Positions 1-6,329 of a stretch of DNA of 8,186 nt are shown here, in pieces. A model generated the notes under the pieces. The model saw only the letters and a program-made list of their open reading frames with translations. It was not told the origin of the DNA and did no database searches. This stretch comes from DASPPM01 sp035604475. GTDB lineage: Bacteria; Pseudomonadota; Alphaproteobacteria; JACZXZ01. Position numbers and translations under genes: made by a program. The number at the start of each line of letters is the position of its first letter. The first letter of the stretch is position 1. The DNA is taken from contig DATNIJ010000229.1 of assembly GCA_035604475.1 (NCBI GenBank), positions 1-8,186 on the forward strand, written 5' to 3'.

Positions 1-2160
1 GTGCGCGCGCGCGAGGTGGTGCTGGCGACGGGGGCGATCGAGCGGCCGCTCGTCTTTGCCGGGAACGACCGCCCCGGGGTCATGCTCGCGAACGCTGCGC
101 GCGCCTATGTCAACCAGTTCGCCGTGCGCCCGGGCCTGACCGCGGTGGTGTGCACGAACAACGGCGACGCCTATCGCAGCGCCGCCGATCTTGCGGACGC
201 GGGCGTGCGCGTCGCCGCCGTCGTCGACGCGCGGCCGGGTGCCGCCGGGCCGCTCGAGGCACGCGCGCGCGAGAAGGGCATCGAGATACTCGCGGGCCAC
301 GGGGTGGTCGCCGCGCATGGCCGCGGACAGGTCCGGTCCGTCGAGGCGATGGCGCTCGACGCCCATGGCGTGCCCGGCGGCAGAAGCCGCACGCTTGCTT
401 GCGATCTCGTCGCGGTCTCGGGCGGCTGGAGCCCGAGCGTGCATCTGCATTCCCAATCCGGCGGCAGGCTCGACTACGACGAAACGCTCGCCGCCTTCGT
501 GGCGGGAGCCTCGAAGCAGAGGGCGCGCTCGGCGGGAGCGGCGCGCGGACAGTACACGCTTCGTGCGGCACTCGCGGACGGCTTCGAGTCGGGGGCTGCG
601 GCGGCGCGCGCGGCCGGCTTCGGCAGCAGCACCGTCCCGCCCATACCACGTGTCGAGAAGGAGGCCGAGGTCCGGCTGCGCCCGCTCTGGTCCGCGATGC
701 CGGCCGCGGGGCGCAAGGGCAAGCGCTTCGTCGACATCCAGGACGATGTCACGGCCGAGGACGTGGCTCTTGCCGCGCGCGAGGGCTACGTTTCGGTCGA
801 GCATCTCAAGCGCTACACCACGCTCGGCATGGGCACCGACCAGGGCAAGACCGCGAACCTGAACGGCCTCACCATCATGGCGCAGCTGCGCGGGCTGCCG
901 ATCCCGTCGGTCGGCACGACCACCTTCCGGCCGCCCTACACGCCGGTTTCCTTCGGAGCACTTGCCGGCCGCGAGGTCGGCAAGGCGTTCCAGCCGATCC
1001 GGCGCTCGGCGATGCACGAGTGGCACGAGGAGCAGGGGGCCGTCTTCGTCGAGGCCGGCCTCTGGCTGCGGCCGCGCTATTATCCGCGCGGACGCGAGGA
1101 CATGCGCGCCGCCGCAGCGCGCGAGGCCAAGCACGTGCGCGAGGCGGTCGGCCTCGTCGATGTCTCGACCCTCGGCAAGATCGACATATCGGGGCGCGAT
1201 GCCGCCGAGTTCCTCGACCGCGTCTACGTCAACGGCTGGAAGACGCTTGCCGTGGGCAAGTCGCGCTATGGGCTCATGCTGCGCGAGGACGGCATTGCCT
1301 TCGACGACGGCACCACCTCGCGCGTGGGCGAAAGCCGCTATTTCATGACCACGACGACGGCGAACGCGGCTAAGGTGCTCGCCCATCTTGAATACTACCT
1401 GCAGGTCGCGTGGCCCGAGCTCAAGGTGCAGGCAACTTCGGTGACCGAGGAGTGGGCGGCGATGGCGCTGGCCGGGCCAAGGAGCCGCGCGGTGCTCGCG
1501 CGGCTCGCCGACATCGACGTGAGCGACGCAGCCCTCCCCTTCATGGGCGTGCGCGATTGCCGCATTGCCGGCCTTCCGGCACGCGTCTTCCGCATCAGCT
1601 TCTCGGGCGAGCTCGCTTACGAGATCAACGTGCCGGCGGATTGGGGTCGCTCGGTGTGGGAAGCGGCGATGTCCGCAGGCCGGGCGGAGGACATCATCGC
1701 CTACGGCACCGAGGCGATGGGCACGCTGCGCATCGAGAAGGGCCATGTCGCGGGAGGCGAGCTCAACGGCCAGACGACGCCGCAGGATCTCGGCCTCGGC
1801 CATCTCGTCAGCACGAAGAAGGACTTCATCGGCAAGGCGCTCCTGGCGCGGCCGGGACTTCAGGATCCCGAGCGCCCGCGGCTGGTGGGATTGGCGCCCA
1901 GCGACGGCAAGACGCGCATCCGCGCAGGTGCTCACATCGTCGTCGAGGCGAGCGGGGCGGGGAGTGCCATCGGCCATGTGAGCTCGTCGGCATGGAGTCC
2001 CACCCTTGGCCATCCGATCGCCTTGGCGCTGGTCGCGGGCGGCCTCGCGCGCAAGGGCGAGACGCTCTACGCGAGTTTCCCGCTCAAGGGCGAGGTGGTC
2101 GCGGTCGGCGTCTCTGATTCCGTCTTCGTTGATCCGGAGGGGAAGCGCCTCCATGGCTGA
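1..2160 (+). CDS. soxA: Sarcosine oxidase alpha subunit, C-terminal 719 residues (5' end outside window)
   Basis: This is the large subunit of the cytoplasmic heterotetrameric sarcosine oxidase. The enzyme oxidatively demethylates sarcosine to glycine, releasing H2O2 and formaldehyde, or 5,10-methylene-tetrahydrofolate when folate is bound. The frame is open from the first base, and the GTG at position 1 is not a credible start. Family members are about 950-1000 residues, so roughly 250-290 N-terminal residues (first dinucleotide-binding part) are missing. Visible in order: the end of the FAD/NAD(P)-type domain (EVVLATGAIERPL near residues 5-17); the SoxA middle domain with HLKRYTTLGMGTDQGK at 268-283; and a GcvT-like aminomethyltransferase region from about residue 350, with FSGELAYE at 534-541 and GTEAMGTLRIEKG at 569-581, followed by the GcvT C-terminal barrel. 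The stop lies inside soxG, matching the usual soxBDAG order; soxB and soxD would be upstream. The fragment is intact, with no frameshift. The family call is very secure. Confidence 0.96.
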   Translation: MRAREVVLATGAIERPLVFAGNDRPGVMLANAARAYVNQFAVRPGLTAVVCTNNGDAYRSAADLADAGVRVAAVVDARPGAAGPLEARAREKGIEILAGHGVVAAHGRGQVRSVEAMALDAHGVPGGRSRTLACDLVAVSGGWSPSVHLHSQSGGRLDYDETLAAFVAGASKQRARSAGAARGQYTLRAALADGFESGAAAARAAGFGSSTVPPIPRVEKEAEVRLRPLWSAMPAAGRKGKRFVDIQDDVTAEDVALAAREGYVSVEHLKRYTTLGMGTDQGKTANLNGLTIMAQLRGLPIPSVGTTTFRPPYTPVSFGALAGREVGKAFQPIRRSAMHEWHEEQGAVFVEAGLWLRPRYYPRGREDMRAAAAREAKHVREAVGLVDVSTLGKIDISGRDAAEFLDRVYVNGWKTLAVGKSRYGLMLREDGIAFDDGTTSRVGESRYFMTTTTANAAKVLAHLEYYLQVAWPELKVQATSVTEEWAAMALAGPRSRAVLARLADIDVSDAALPFMGVRDCRIAGLPARVFRISFSGELAYEINVPADWGRSVWEAAMSAGRAEDIIAYGTEAMGTLRIEKGHVAGGELNGQTTPQDLGLGHLVSTKKDFIGKALLARPGLQDPERPRLVGLAPSDGKTRIRAGAHIVVEASGAGSAIGHVSSSAWSPTLGHPIALALVAGGLARKGETLYASFPLKGEVVAVGVSDSVFVDPEGKRLHG
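2136..2143 (+). promoter_or_regulatory. Ribosome binding site of soxG inside the 3' end of soxA
   Basis: GGAGGGGA lies 9 nt before the ATG at 2153 and supports that start. Longer in-frame starts inside soxA (for example at 2006) would add residues that do not resemble the gamma subunit. The overlap with soxA suggests translational coupling. Confidence 0.7.
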
Positions 2161-2761
2161 GCTCCCGGCACGCCGCTCGGCCCTTGCCGCCGTCATCCAT
2201 GCGGGCGACTTCGGCACCGTGCCCGCGAGCGGCCCTGGCATCCTGCTTGCCGAGCGCCGCGGCCTCGCGATGGTGCAGCTCGCCGTCGCCCCCGCCGATT
2301 ATCCGAGCGTCGCGGAGCGGGTCGAGACGGCGCTGGGCCTGGTGCTGCCGCGCACGCCCAATCGTGTAGAGGTTGCGCGCGAGCTTGCAGCGCTCTGGAC
2401 CGGGCCGGGACACGTGCTGCTGGTCGCCCCCGACGAGGGCGGGCTCGAGGGCGCGCTGCAACAGGAGCTCACCGGGTTCGAAGCGGCGATCAGCGGGCTC
2501 TCCCACGCGCGGAGCGTGATCCGCATCGGCGGCACGCGCGTGCGCGACCTTCTCGCCAAGGGCTGCGGGCTCGACTTCCACGCGAGGGCCTTCGGCAGCG
2601 GTGCGGCGGTGCAGAGCACCTACGCGCATATCAGCGTCCTGCTCCATGCACTCGACGACGCGCCGACCGTCGATCTTTACGTCTACCGCGGCTTTGCCGT
2701 CTCGCTGTGGGAGCATCTTCTCGAGGCTGCCCTCGAGTACGGCTGCCGCGTCGCGGGGTAG
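2153..2761 (+). CDS. soxG: Sarcosine oxidase gamma subunit
   Basis: This is the small gamma subunit of heterotetrameric sarcosine oxidase, 202 residues, matching the family's usual length of about 200. It has a GcvT-like fold without cofactors of its own and packs against the alpha subunit's folate-binding domain (family knowledge). The conserved core RIGGTRVRDLLAKGCGLDFH is at residues 124-143. The C-terminal signature around VYRGFAVSLWEHLLEAALEYG spans 177-197. The ATG was chosen because it overlaps the soxA stop by 8 nt and has a strong GGAGGGG ribosome site. It closes the sox operon: the next 177 nt are non-coding and carry a palindromic repeat. The gene is intact, and the call rests on both sequence and position. 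Confidence 0.93.
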   Translation: MAELPARRSALAAVIHAGDFGTVPASGPGILLAERRGLAMVQLAVAPADYPSVAERVETALGLVLPRTPNRVEVARELAALWTGPGHVLLVAPDEGGLEGALQQELTGFEAAISGLSHARSVIRIGGTRVRDLLAKGCGLDFHARAFGSGAAVQSTYAHISVLLHALDDAPTVDLYVYRGFAVSLWEHLLEAALEYGCRVAG

Positions 2762-2771
2762 GTTGGAGTCC

Positions 2772-2890
2772 GATCACGTTGAATCGGGCATTCGTATCGT
2801 CATTCCCGCGAAAGCGGGAATCCAGGCTGCTTGTGGAGCCCCGCTTCCGCGGGGGTGACGACCAGGGTGTTTCAACTTGATTGGATCATG
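2772..2890. repeat. Outer imperfect inverted repeat enclosing the 2797-2861 element
   Basis: GATCACGTTGAA at 2772-2783 is complementary in 10 of 12 positions to TTCAACTTGATT at 2871-2882. The right arm continues into GGATCATGCTCTAG, a string I recall from dispersed intergenic palindromes in Rhizobiales-type genomes. The two arms flank the REP-like hairpin pair on both sides. The structure is therefore either one three-level palindrome or an older palindrome split by insertion of the inner repeat. No open reading frame of interest lies here. Confidence 0.5.
2797..2861. repeat. Composite REP-like palindromic repeat with two hairpins
   Basis: Hairpin 1 is a perfect 8-bp stem, ATTCCCGC (2802-2809) with GCGGGAAT (2814-2821), closing a GAAA loop. 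Hairpin 2 is CCCCGC (2839-2844) with GCGGGG (2849-2854) around TTCC. The element ends also pair: TCGTCATTCCCGCG (2797-2810) against CGCGGGGGTGACGA (2848-2861) matches at 12 of 14 positions, and the two mismatches are T/G wobbles. A CGTCATTCCCGCG...AATCCAGG unit of this kind is a widespread dispersed intergenic repeat in proteobacterial genomes (recalled, not searched). No T-run follows either hairpin, so it is not a classical intrinsic terminator. It could still attenuate or stabilise the 3' end of the sox transcript. Confidence 0.8.
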
Positions 2891-2938
2891 CTCTAGCCAA
2901 GCGAGCGAAATGAGCTCAAGGGAGAATTCGGCGGCACG

Positions 2939-3325
2939 ATGATCAGAAACTTCAGCGATCACGCGGCGAACGAGCGCACCTTCCTCGCCTGGGTGCGCAC
3001 GGCCATTGCCGTCATGGCGTTCGGCTTTCTCGTCGAGAAATTCGACCTGTTTCTGGAGATCGCGGCACCGTCGCTCGCGGGCCATCTCGTCTCGATGCCG
3101 GGTCGCAGCTTCGGCAATATCGCCGGTTTGGCGTTCATCATGCTCGGCACGGGCATGGTCGTCATCGCCGCCGTGCGCTTCCTCAAGCTCGCCAAGGACA
3201 TCGACAGCGAACGCCTCGAGCCCGGCACGGGATCGCGCCTCGATATCGCGCTTGCGGCACTCCTCGCCCTCTTGGGCTTCGCCCTTTTCCTCTATATGGG
3301 CCACGCGCTCCTCGCGCGGCTGTGA
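2939..3325 (+). CDS. DUF202 (YidH-type) small inner-membrane protein
   Basis: This 128-residue protein belongs to the DUF202 family, small bacterial membrane proteins with no established biochemical role. The family hallmark NERTFLAWVRTAIAVMAFG is at residues 11-29, at the start of the first membrane segment. Three hydrophobic helices are apparent, about residues 15-32, 59-79 and 102-124, with a basic/acidic loop at 83-100 (KLAKDIDSERLEPG). Length fits the family. The ATG is preceded by AAGGGAGA at 2918-2925, a usable but distant ribosome site (13 nt). Its stop lies only 18 nt from the stop of convergent hemC, with no clear terminator between them. It is not obviously tied to either catabolic block. 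The family call is secure; the function is unknown. Confidence 0.88.
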   Translation: MIRNFSDHAANERTFLAWVRTAIAVMAFGFLVEKFDLFLEIAAPSLAGHLVSMPGRSFGNIAGLAFIMLGTGMVVIAAVRFLKLAKDIDSERLEPGTGSRLDIALAALLALLGFALFLYMGHALLARL

Positions 3326-3343
3326 CGGCCGTGCCTCGCCCTT

Positions 3344-4282
3344 TCAGGCAAGCGCGGCGAAGAAGGCCGCCCCCGCGCTCGCCTTGAGCGCCCGGCCCGC
3401 GGCCCTTCCGATGCGCGCGGCATCCGCGCGCGCTCCGGTTTGCGTCGTGCGATGCACCGCGCTGCCGTCGGGCATGGCGACAAGCGCGCGAAGCGTGAGC
3501 ATTCCCGCGCCGTCGATTTCCGCGAGCCCGGCGATGGGCGTGCGGCACGAGCCTTCGAGCTCGGCGAGCATGGCGCGCTCGGCGGCGATCGCAGTGGCCG
3601 TGGGCGCATGATCGAGGGGAGCGAGCCAGGCGCGCGCGCGCGCGTCGTCGCTGCGAATCTCGACCGCGATGGCGCCTTGCGCCACGGCCGGCAGCATCTC
3701 CTCGGGCGAGAGAACCTTGCGCGCCGCATCCTGGCATCCGATGCGCGCGAGCCCCGCGATGCCGAGCACGGTCGCGTCCGCCTGGCCCTCCTTGAGCTTG
3801 CGCAAGCGCGTCTCCGCGTTGCCGCGGAAGGGAACGATCTTGAGCCCGGGCCAACGGGAGAGGATCTGGGCTTGGCGTCGCAACGATCCGGTGCCGATGA
3901 CGGCACCTGGGGCGAGCGCCTCGAAGCCGCTCGCCTTGCTCGAGATGAAGGCGTCGCGAGGATCGTCGCGCTTAAGGAAGCAAGCGAGCTCGAGACCGCC
4001 GGGAAGGAAGGTCGGCACGTCCTTGGCCGAATGCACGGCGAGATCGATGCGGCGCGCCGAGAGCGCCTCCTCGATCTCCTTGATGAAGAGCCCCTTGCCG
4101 CCCAATTCGGCGAGTGCCCGGTCCTGGACCTTGTCGCCCGTCGTGCGGACGACCACGATCTCGATCGCCGCGGCGGCGGCGAGTGCGCTATGGGCGGCCG
4201 CAAGCGCGTCGCGGACCTGGCGAGCCTGGACGAGTGCCATCGGGCTGCCGCGCGTGCCGATGCGAAGGAGGGGCTGGGGCAT
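3344..4282 (-). CDS. hemC: Porphobilinogen deaminase (hydroxymethylbilane synthase)
   Basis: This cytoplasmic enzyme of tetrapyrrole biosynthesis joins four porphobilinogen molecules into hydroxymethylbilane. The protein is 312 residues, normal for the family. Motifs: RIGTRGSPMAL near the N-terminus (7-17); LAVHSAKDVP at 81-90, where Asp88 corresponds to the catalytic aspartate; TGSLRR at 131-136 and the arginine/lysine-rich cofactor-binding stretch through 162; VLGIAGLARIG at 172-182; QGAIAVE at 202-208; and LEGSCRTPIAG at 242-252, whose Cys246 should carry the dipyrromethane cofactor. The ATG at 4282 was chosen because the frame upstream (to 4570) is arginine-rich shadow sequence antisense to the next gene. 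Only a weak GGAG (13 nt upstream) serves as ribosome site. No hemD lies downstream; hemC converges on the DUF202 gene instead. Codon use and motifs look intact. Confidence 0.95.
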   Translation of the reverse strand: MPQPLLRIGTRGSPMALVQARQVRDALAAAHSALAAAAAIEIVVVRTTGDKVQDRALAELGGKGLFIKEIEEALSARRIDLAVHSAKDVPTFLPGGLELACFLKRDDPRDAFISSKASGFEALAPGAVIGTGSLRRQAQILSRWPGLKIVPFRGNAETRLRKLKEGQADATVLGIAGLARIGCQDAARKVLSPEEMLPAVAQGAIAVEIRSDDARARAWLAPLDHAPTATAIAAERAMLAELEGSCRTPIAGLAEIDGAGMLTLRALVAMPDGSAVHRTTQTGARADAARIGRAAGRALKASAGAAFFAALA

Positions 4283-4329
4283 TCGGGGAGTTGGTCTCCG
4301 CAGTGCGACGGATAGCCAATAGATCACGG

Positions 4330-4357
4330 AGAACGCGCGCAAGATCAAGCGCGTTCT
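4330..4357. promoter_or_regulatory. Perfect 9+9 bp dyad in the hemC/dehydrogenase divergent region
   Basis: AGAACGCGC (4330-4338) and GCGCGTTCT (4349-4357) are exact reverse complements separated by 10 nt (4339-4348). It lies 47 nt upstream of the hemC start codon and 77 nt upstream of the dehydrogenase ATG. Size and position suit a regulator operator serving either gene, or a hairpin in the hemC leader. No T-run follows on either strand. The role is inferred from position only. Confidence 0.45.
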
Positions 4358-4407
4358 GCACTCTTTCTGCGTTCGTTCAAGTCTGCGGCCAAGCCGAGGT
4401 TCCGGCG

Positions 4408-4413
4408 TATAAT
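4408..4413 (+). promoter_or_regulatory. Candidate -10 box (TATAAT) for the dehydrogenase gene
   Basis: A perfect TATAAT stands 21 nt before the ATG at 4435, in a locally AT-rich patch that is unusual for this GC-rich window. I see no good TTGACA-like -35 at 16-18 bp spacing (the 17-bp position reads GCGGCC) and no TG extension. It may therefore depend on an activator or be fortuitous. If used, the 5' leader would be only about 15 nt. Confidence 0.4.
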
Positions 4414-4434
4414 TAGCAAAAGCAGACGGGTGCC

Positions 4435-5391
4435 ATGCGTCTGACGCTGGGGAGCAAGATCGGCATTGTCGGCGCCGGCTTGATTGGCCGGGCGTGGGCC
4501 ATCGTCTTCGCGCGCGGCGGCGCCTTGGTCGCCATGTTCGATCCGGACCCGAAAGCGATGGCCGCGGCACCCGGCGCCATCCGCGCCGGCCTGGAAGCGC
4601 TCGCCGGCGAAGGCCTCCTCGAGGAGATGCCGGCGGCGGTCTTTGCCCGGGTCGATCTCGCGAACAGCCTTGCCCAGGCCGTGGCGGAAGCCGATTATGT
4701 CCAGGAGAACACCGTCGAGACGCTCGAGGCGAAGCGCCATATCTTCGCCGAGCTCGACAGGCTCGCGGCAGCGCAGACGATCCTCGCGAGCTCGACCTCG
4801 AACATCCCCGGCTCGCTCTTCACCGAGGCGCTCGCCGGACGCGCGCGCTGCCTGGTAGCGCATCCTGTCAATCCGCCCCATCTGGTGCCGCTGGTCGAGC
4901 TCGTGCCGACGCGCTTCAGCGATCCCCGAGTCGTCAGCCATGCCAAGGAGCTGCTCGAGGGGGTAGGCCAAGTGCCGATCGTCGTCGATCGCGAGATCGA
5001 GGGCTTCATCCTCAATCGCCTCCAGGCGGCCCTTCTCAACGAAGCCTTTCGTCTCGTCGAGGACGGCTATGTCTCGACCGAGGACATCGACAAGACGATC
5101 AAGGAAGGCCTTGGCCTGCGCTGGTCCTTCATGGGTCCGTTCGAGACGATCGACCTCAATGCGCCAGGGGGCGTGCGGGACTACGTCCGCCGTTATGCCG
5201 CTTCCATTCACCGCCTGGCGCAGCAGCAGGCCGACCCGCGGGTGTGGAAGGACAGCCTCGTCGACAGGATCGAGGCAGAGCGCCGCCGCGTCCTTCCTGC
5301 GGACAAGCTCGCGGAGCGCGCGGAATGGCGCGACCGCCGTCTCGCCGCCCTCATCGCCCACAAGCGCGCGCAAGACAAGAAGTACCGTTGA
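4435..5391 (+). CDS. Lambda-crystallin/L-gulonate-3-dehydrogenase-like NAD-dependent 3-hydroxyacid dehydrogenase
   Basis: This 318-residue protein belongs to the 3-hydroxyacyl-CoA dehydrogenase superfamily, stand-alone short form. An N-terminal Rossmann domain carries GAGLIG at 13-18 and an acidic residue after strand 2 (MFDPD, Asp36), favouring NAD over NADP. The SSTSN loop is at 119-123. His143 in AHPVNPP, Glu155 in LVELVP and Asn194 in ILNRLQ correspond to catalytic residues of the family. The C-terminal helical domain has EGLGLRWSFMGPFETIDLN at 224-242. The HPVNPP, GPFET-LNAPGG and EWRD patterns resemble CRYL1/L-gulonate 3-dehydrogenase more than bacterial carnitine 3-dehydrogenase. Expected chemistry is oxidation of a beta-hydroxy acid to the beta-keto acid. 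That fits a BKACE two genes downstream, which cleaves such keto acids. A carnitine-type substrate cannot be excluded. Family secure, substrate unknown. Confidence 0.87.
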   Translation: MRLTLGSKIGIVGAGLIGRAWAIVFARGGALVAMFDPDPKAMAAAPGAIRAGLEALAGEGLLEEMPAAVFARVDLANSLAQAVAEADYVQENTVETLEAKRHIFAELDRLAAAQTILASSTSNIPGSLFTEALAGRARCLVAHPVNPPHLVPLVELVPTRFSDPRVVSHAKELLEGVGQVPIVVDREIEGFILNRLQAALLNEAFRLVEDGYVSTEDIDKTIKEGLGLRWSFMGPFETIDLNAPGGVRDYVRRYAASIHRLAQQQADPRVWKDSLVDRIEAERRRVLPADKLAERAEWRDRRLAALIAHKRAQDKKYR

Positions 5392-5438
5392 GCGCCACAG
5401 CACCCGTCCTTCCCCCGTAAGACGATCATCCCGAGGAT

Positions 5439-5467
5439 TTGACGCTGGCGCCGGGCCGGGCAAGAAT
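5439..5467 (+). promoter_or_regulatory. Candidate sigma70-type promoter for the hydrolase-BKACE pair
   Basis: TTGACG (5439-5444) and AAGAAT (5462-5467) are separated by exactly 17 bp and lie in the 117-nt gap after the dehydrogenase stop. The -35 matches consensus at 5 of 6 positions and the -10 at 4 of 6. The start codon of the next gene is 42 nt past the -10. This would give the hydrolase and BKACE genes their own transcript in addition to any read-through. Confidence 0.45.
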
Positions 5468-5508
5468 GGGCTCGGTGAGGCCGCATCGCGGCAGGGGCGG
5501 AGAGCGAC

Positions 5509-6285
5509 ATGGCGCGCCGGCTGATCGACATCTCGATGCCGCTCGAGAACGACGTGGTCTCCGATCCGCCCGGCTACGGCCCGCGCATCGAGTATCTCAC
5601 CCACCGCGAGACCGCGGCCGATGTCGTCAAGTTCTTCCTCGGCCTCAAGGAAGAGGATATGCCCGAAGGCGAGGGCTGGGCGATCGAGTGGATCCGGCTC
5701 TTGACCCACAACGGCACCCATCTCGATGCGCCCTACCACTTCCATTCCACGATGAACAAGGGCGAGCGCGCGATCGCCATCGACGAGGTCCCGCTCGAGT
5801 GGTGCCTGCAACCGGGCGTCAAGCTCGACTTTCGCCAACTTCCCGACGGCCATGTCGTTACCGCTGCCGAGGTCGAGGCGGAGCTCGCGCGCATCGGGCA
5901 CGGCTTGGCACCGCACGAGATCGTGCTCGTCAACACGCGCGCGGGCTCGGCCTACGGCAAGCCCGACTACGTTTCCGCCGGCTGCGGCATGGGGCGAGAG
6001 GCGACTCTCTATCTCCTCGAGCGCGGCGTGCGGCTGACCGGGACCGACGCCTGGAGCTGGGACGCGCCCTTCGTGCACACAAAGGCGAAGTATCGCGAGA
6101 CGGGCGATGCCGGGCTCATCTGGGAAGGCCACAAGGCCGGCCGCGAGATCGGCTATTGCCATCTGGAGAAGCTGCACAATCTCGAGGCGCTGCCGTCCGC
6201 GGGCTTCATCGTGAGCTGTTTTCCGGTGAAGATACGCGGTGCTTCCGCCGGCTGGACGCGCGCGGTCGCGATAATGGACGAATAG
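5509..6285 (+). CDS. Metal-dependent cyclase / kynurenine-formamidase-family hydrolase
   Basis: This 258-residue protein belongs to the cyclase family (Pfam Cyclase; KynB-like). These are metal-dependent hydrolases acting on amides, lactones or cyclic compounds, often N-formylkynurenine, isatin or uncharacterised substrates. The signature HNGTHLDAPYHF is at residues 67-78: His67, His71 and Asp73 are expected metal ligands and His77 lies in the catalytic position. Later His and Glu residues (CHLEKLHNLE at 217-226) probably complete the site. The motif TGTDAWSWDAP is at 177-187. It is longer than typical KynB (about 210 residues), with an extra charged stretch at about 190-215, so tryptophan degradation should not be assumed; no kynurenine-pathway genes adjoin it. 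A GGAG at 5499-5502 supports the ATG. The 44-nt gap to the BKACE gene suggests co-transcription. Family secure, substrate unknown. Confidence 0.86.
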   Translation: MARRLIDISMPLENDVVSDPPGYGPRIEYLTHRETAADVVKFFLGLKEEDMPEGEGWAIEWIRLLTHNGTHLDAPYHFHSTMNKGERAIAIDEVPLEWCLQPGVKLDFRQLPDGHVVTAAEVEAELARIGHGLAPHEIVLVNTRAGSAYGKPDYVSAGCGMGREATLYLLERGVRLTGTDAWSWDAPFVHTKAKYRETGDAGLIWEGHKAGREIGYCHLEKLHNLEALPSAGFIVSCFPVKIRGASAGWTRAVAIMDE

Positions 6286-6311
6286 GGGCCAAAACCCAAC
6301 GAAGACCTATC

Positions 6312-6321
6312 GAGGAAGGAG
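6312..6321 (+). promoter_or_regulatory. Ribosome binding site fixing the BKACE start
   Basis: GAGGAAGGAG sits 8 nt before the ATG at 6330. This selects that codon over an in-frame GTG at 6321 and over the much longer open frame that runs back into the hydrolase gene. Confidence 0.7.
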
Positions 6322-6329
6322 TGCGAGGG

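Noticed and set aside
2006..2152. Extended soxG start inside soxA
   Set aside because: The added residues are a frame-shifted reading of soxA and are rich in Arg/Ser; the ATG at 2153 has a good ribosome site and gives the family length.
2802..2821. Intrinsic terminator for the sox operon
   Set aside because: The hairpin is strong but is followed by a mixed sequence without a T-run, and it is part of a larger dispersed-type repeat.
3440..4315. 291-residue plus-strand open frame opposite hemC
   Set aside because: Shadow of hemC; charged and repetitive, with no family features.
4283..4570. 96-residue N-terminal extension of hemC
   Set aside because: It is basic, low-complexity sequence antisense to the dehydrogenase start, and porphobilinogen deaminases begin close to the RIGTRGS motif.
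4435..5391. Fatty-acid beta-oxidation 3-hydroxyacyl-CoA dehydrogenase (fadB or paaH/hbd type)
   Set aside because: The HPVNPP, GPFET and terminal EWRD patterns and the absence of acyl-CoA genes nearby fit the CRYL1-like group better.
4345..6177. 610-residue open frame on the minus strand across the dehydrogenase and hydrolase genes
   Set aside because: It is antisense to two genes with clear family motifs. Long antisense frames are expected in such GC-rich DNA, and its own translation shows no recognisable motif.
5509..6285. Kynurenine formamidase (kynB) assignment
   Set aside because: The metal motif is shared by the whole cyclase family; the protein is longer than KynB and no kynurenine-pathway genes adjoin it.
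5439..6329. In-frame 5' extension of the BKACE gene through the hydrolase gene
   Set aside because: The extension is arginine-rich shadow sequence in another frame of the hydrolase gene; the ribosome site at 6312-6321 and family length fix the start at 6330.
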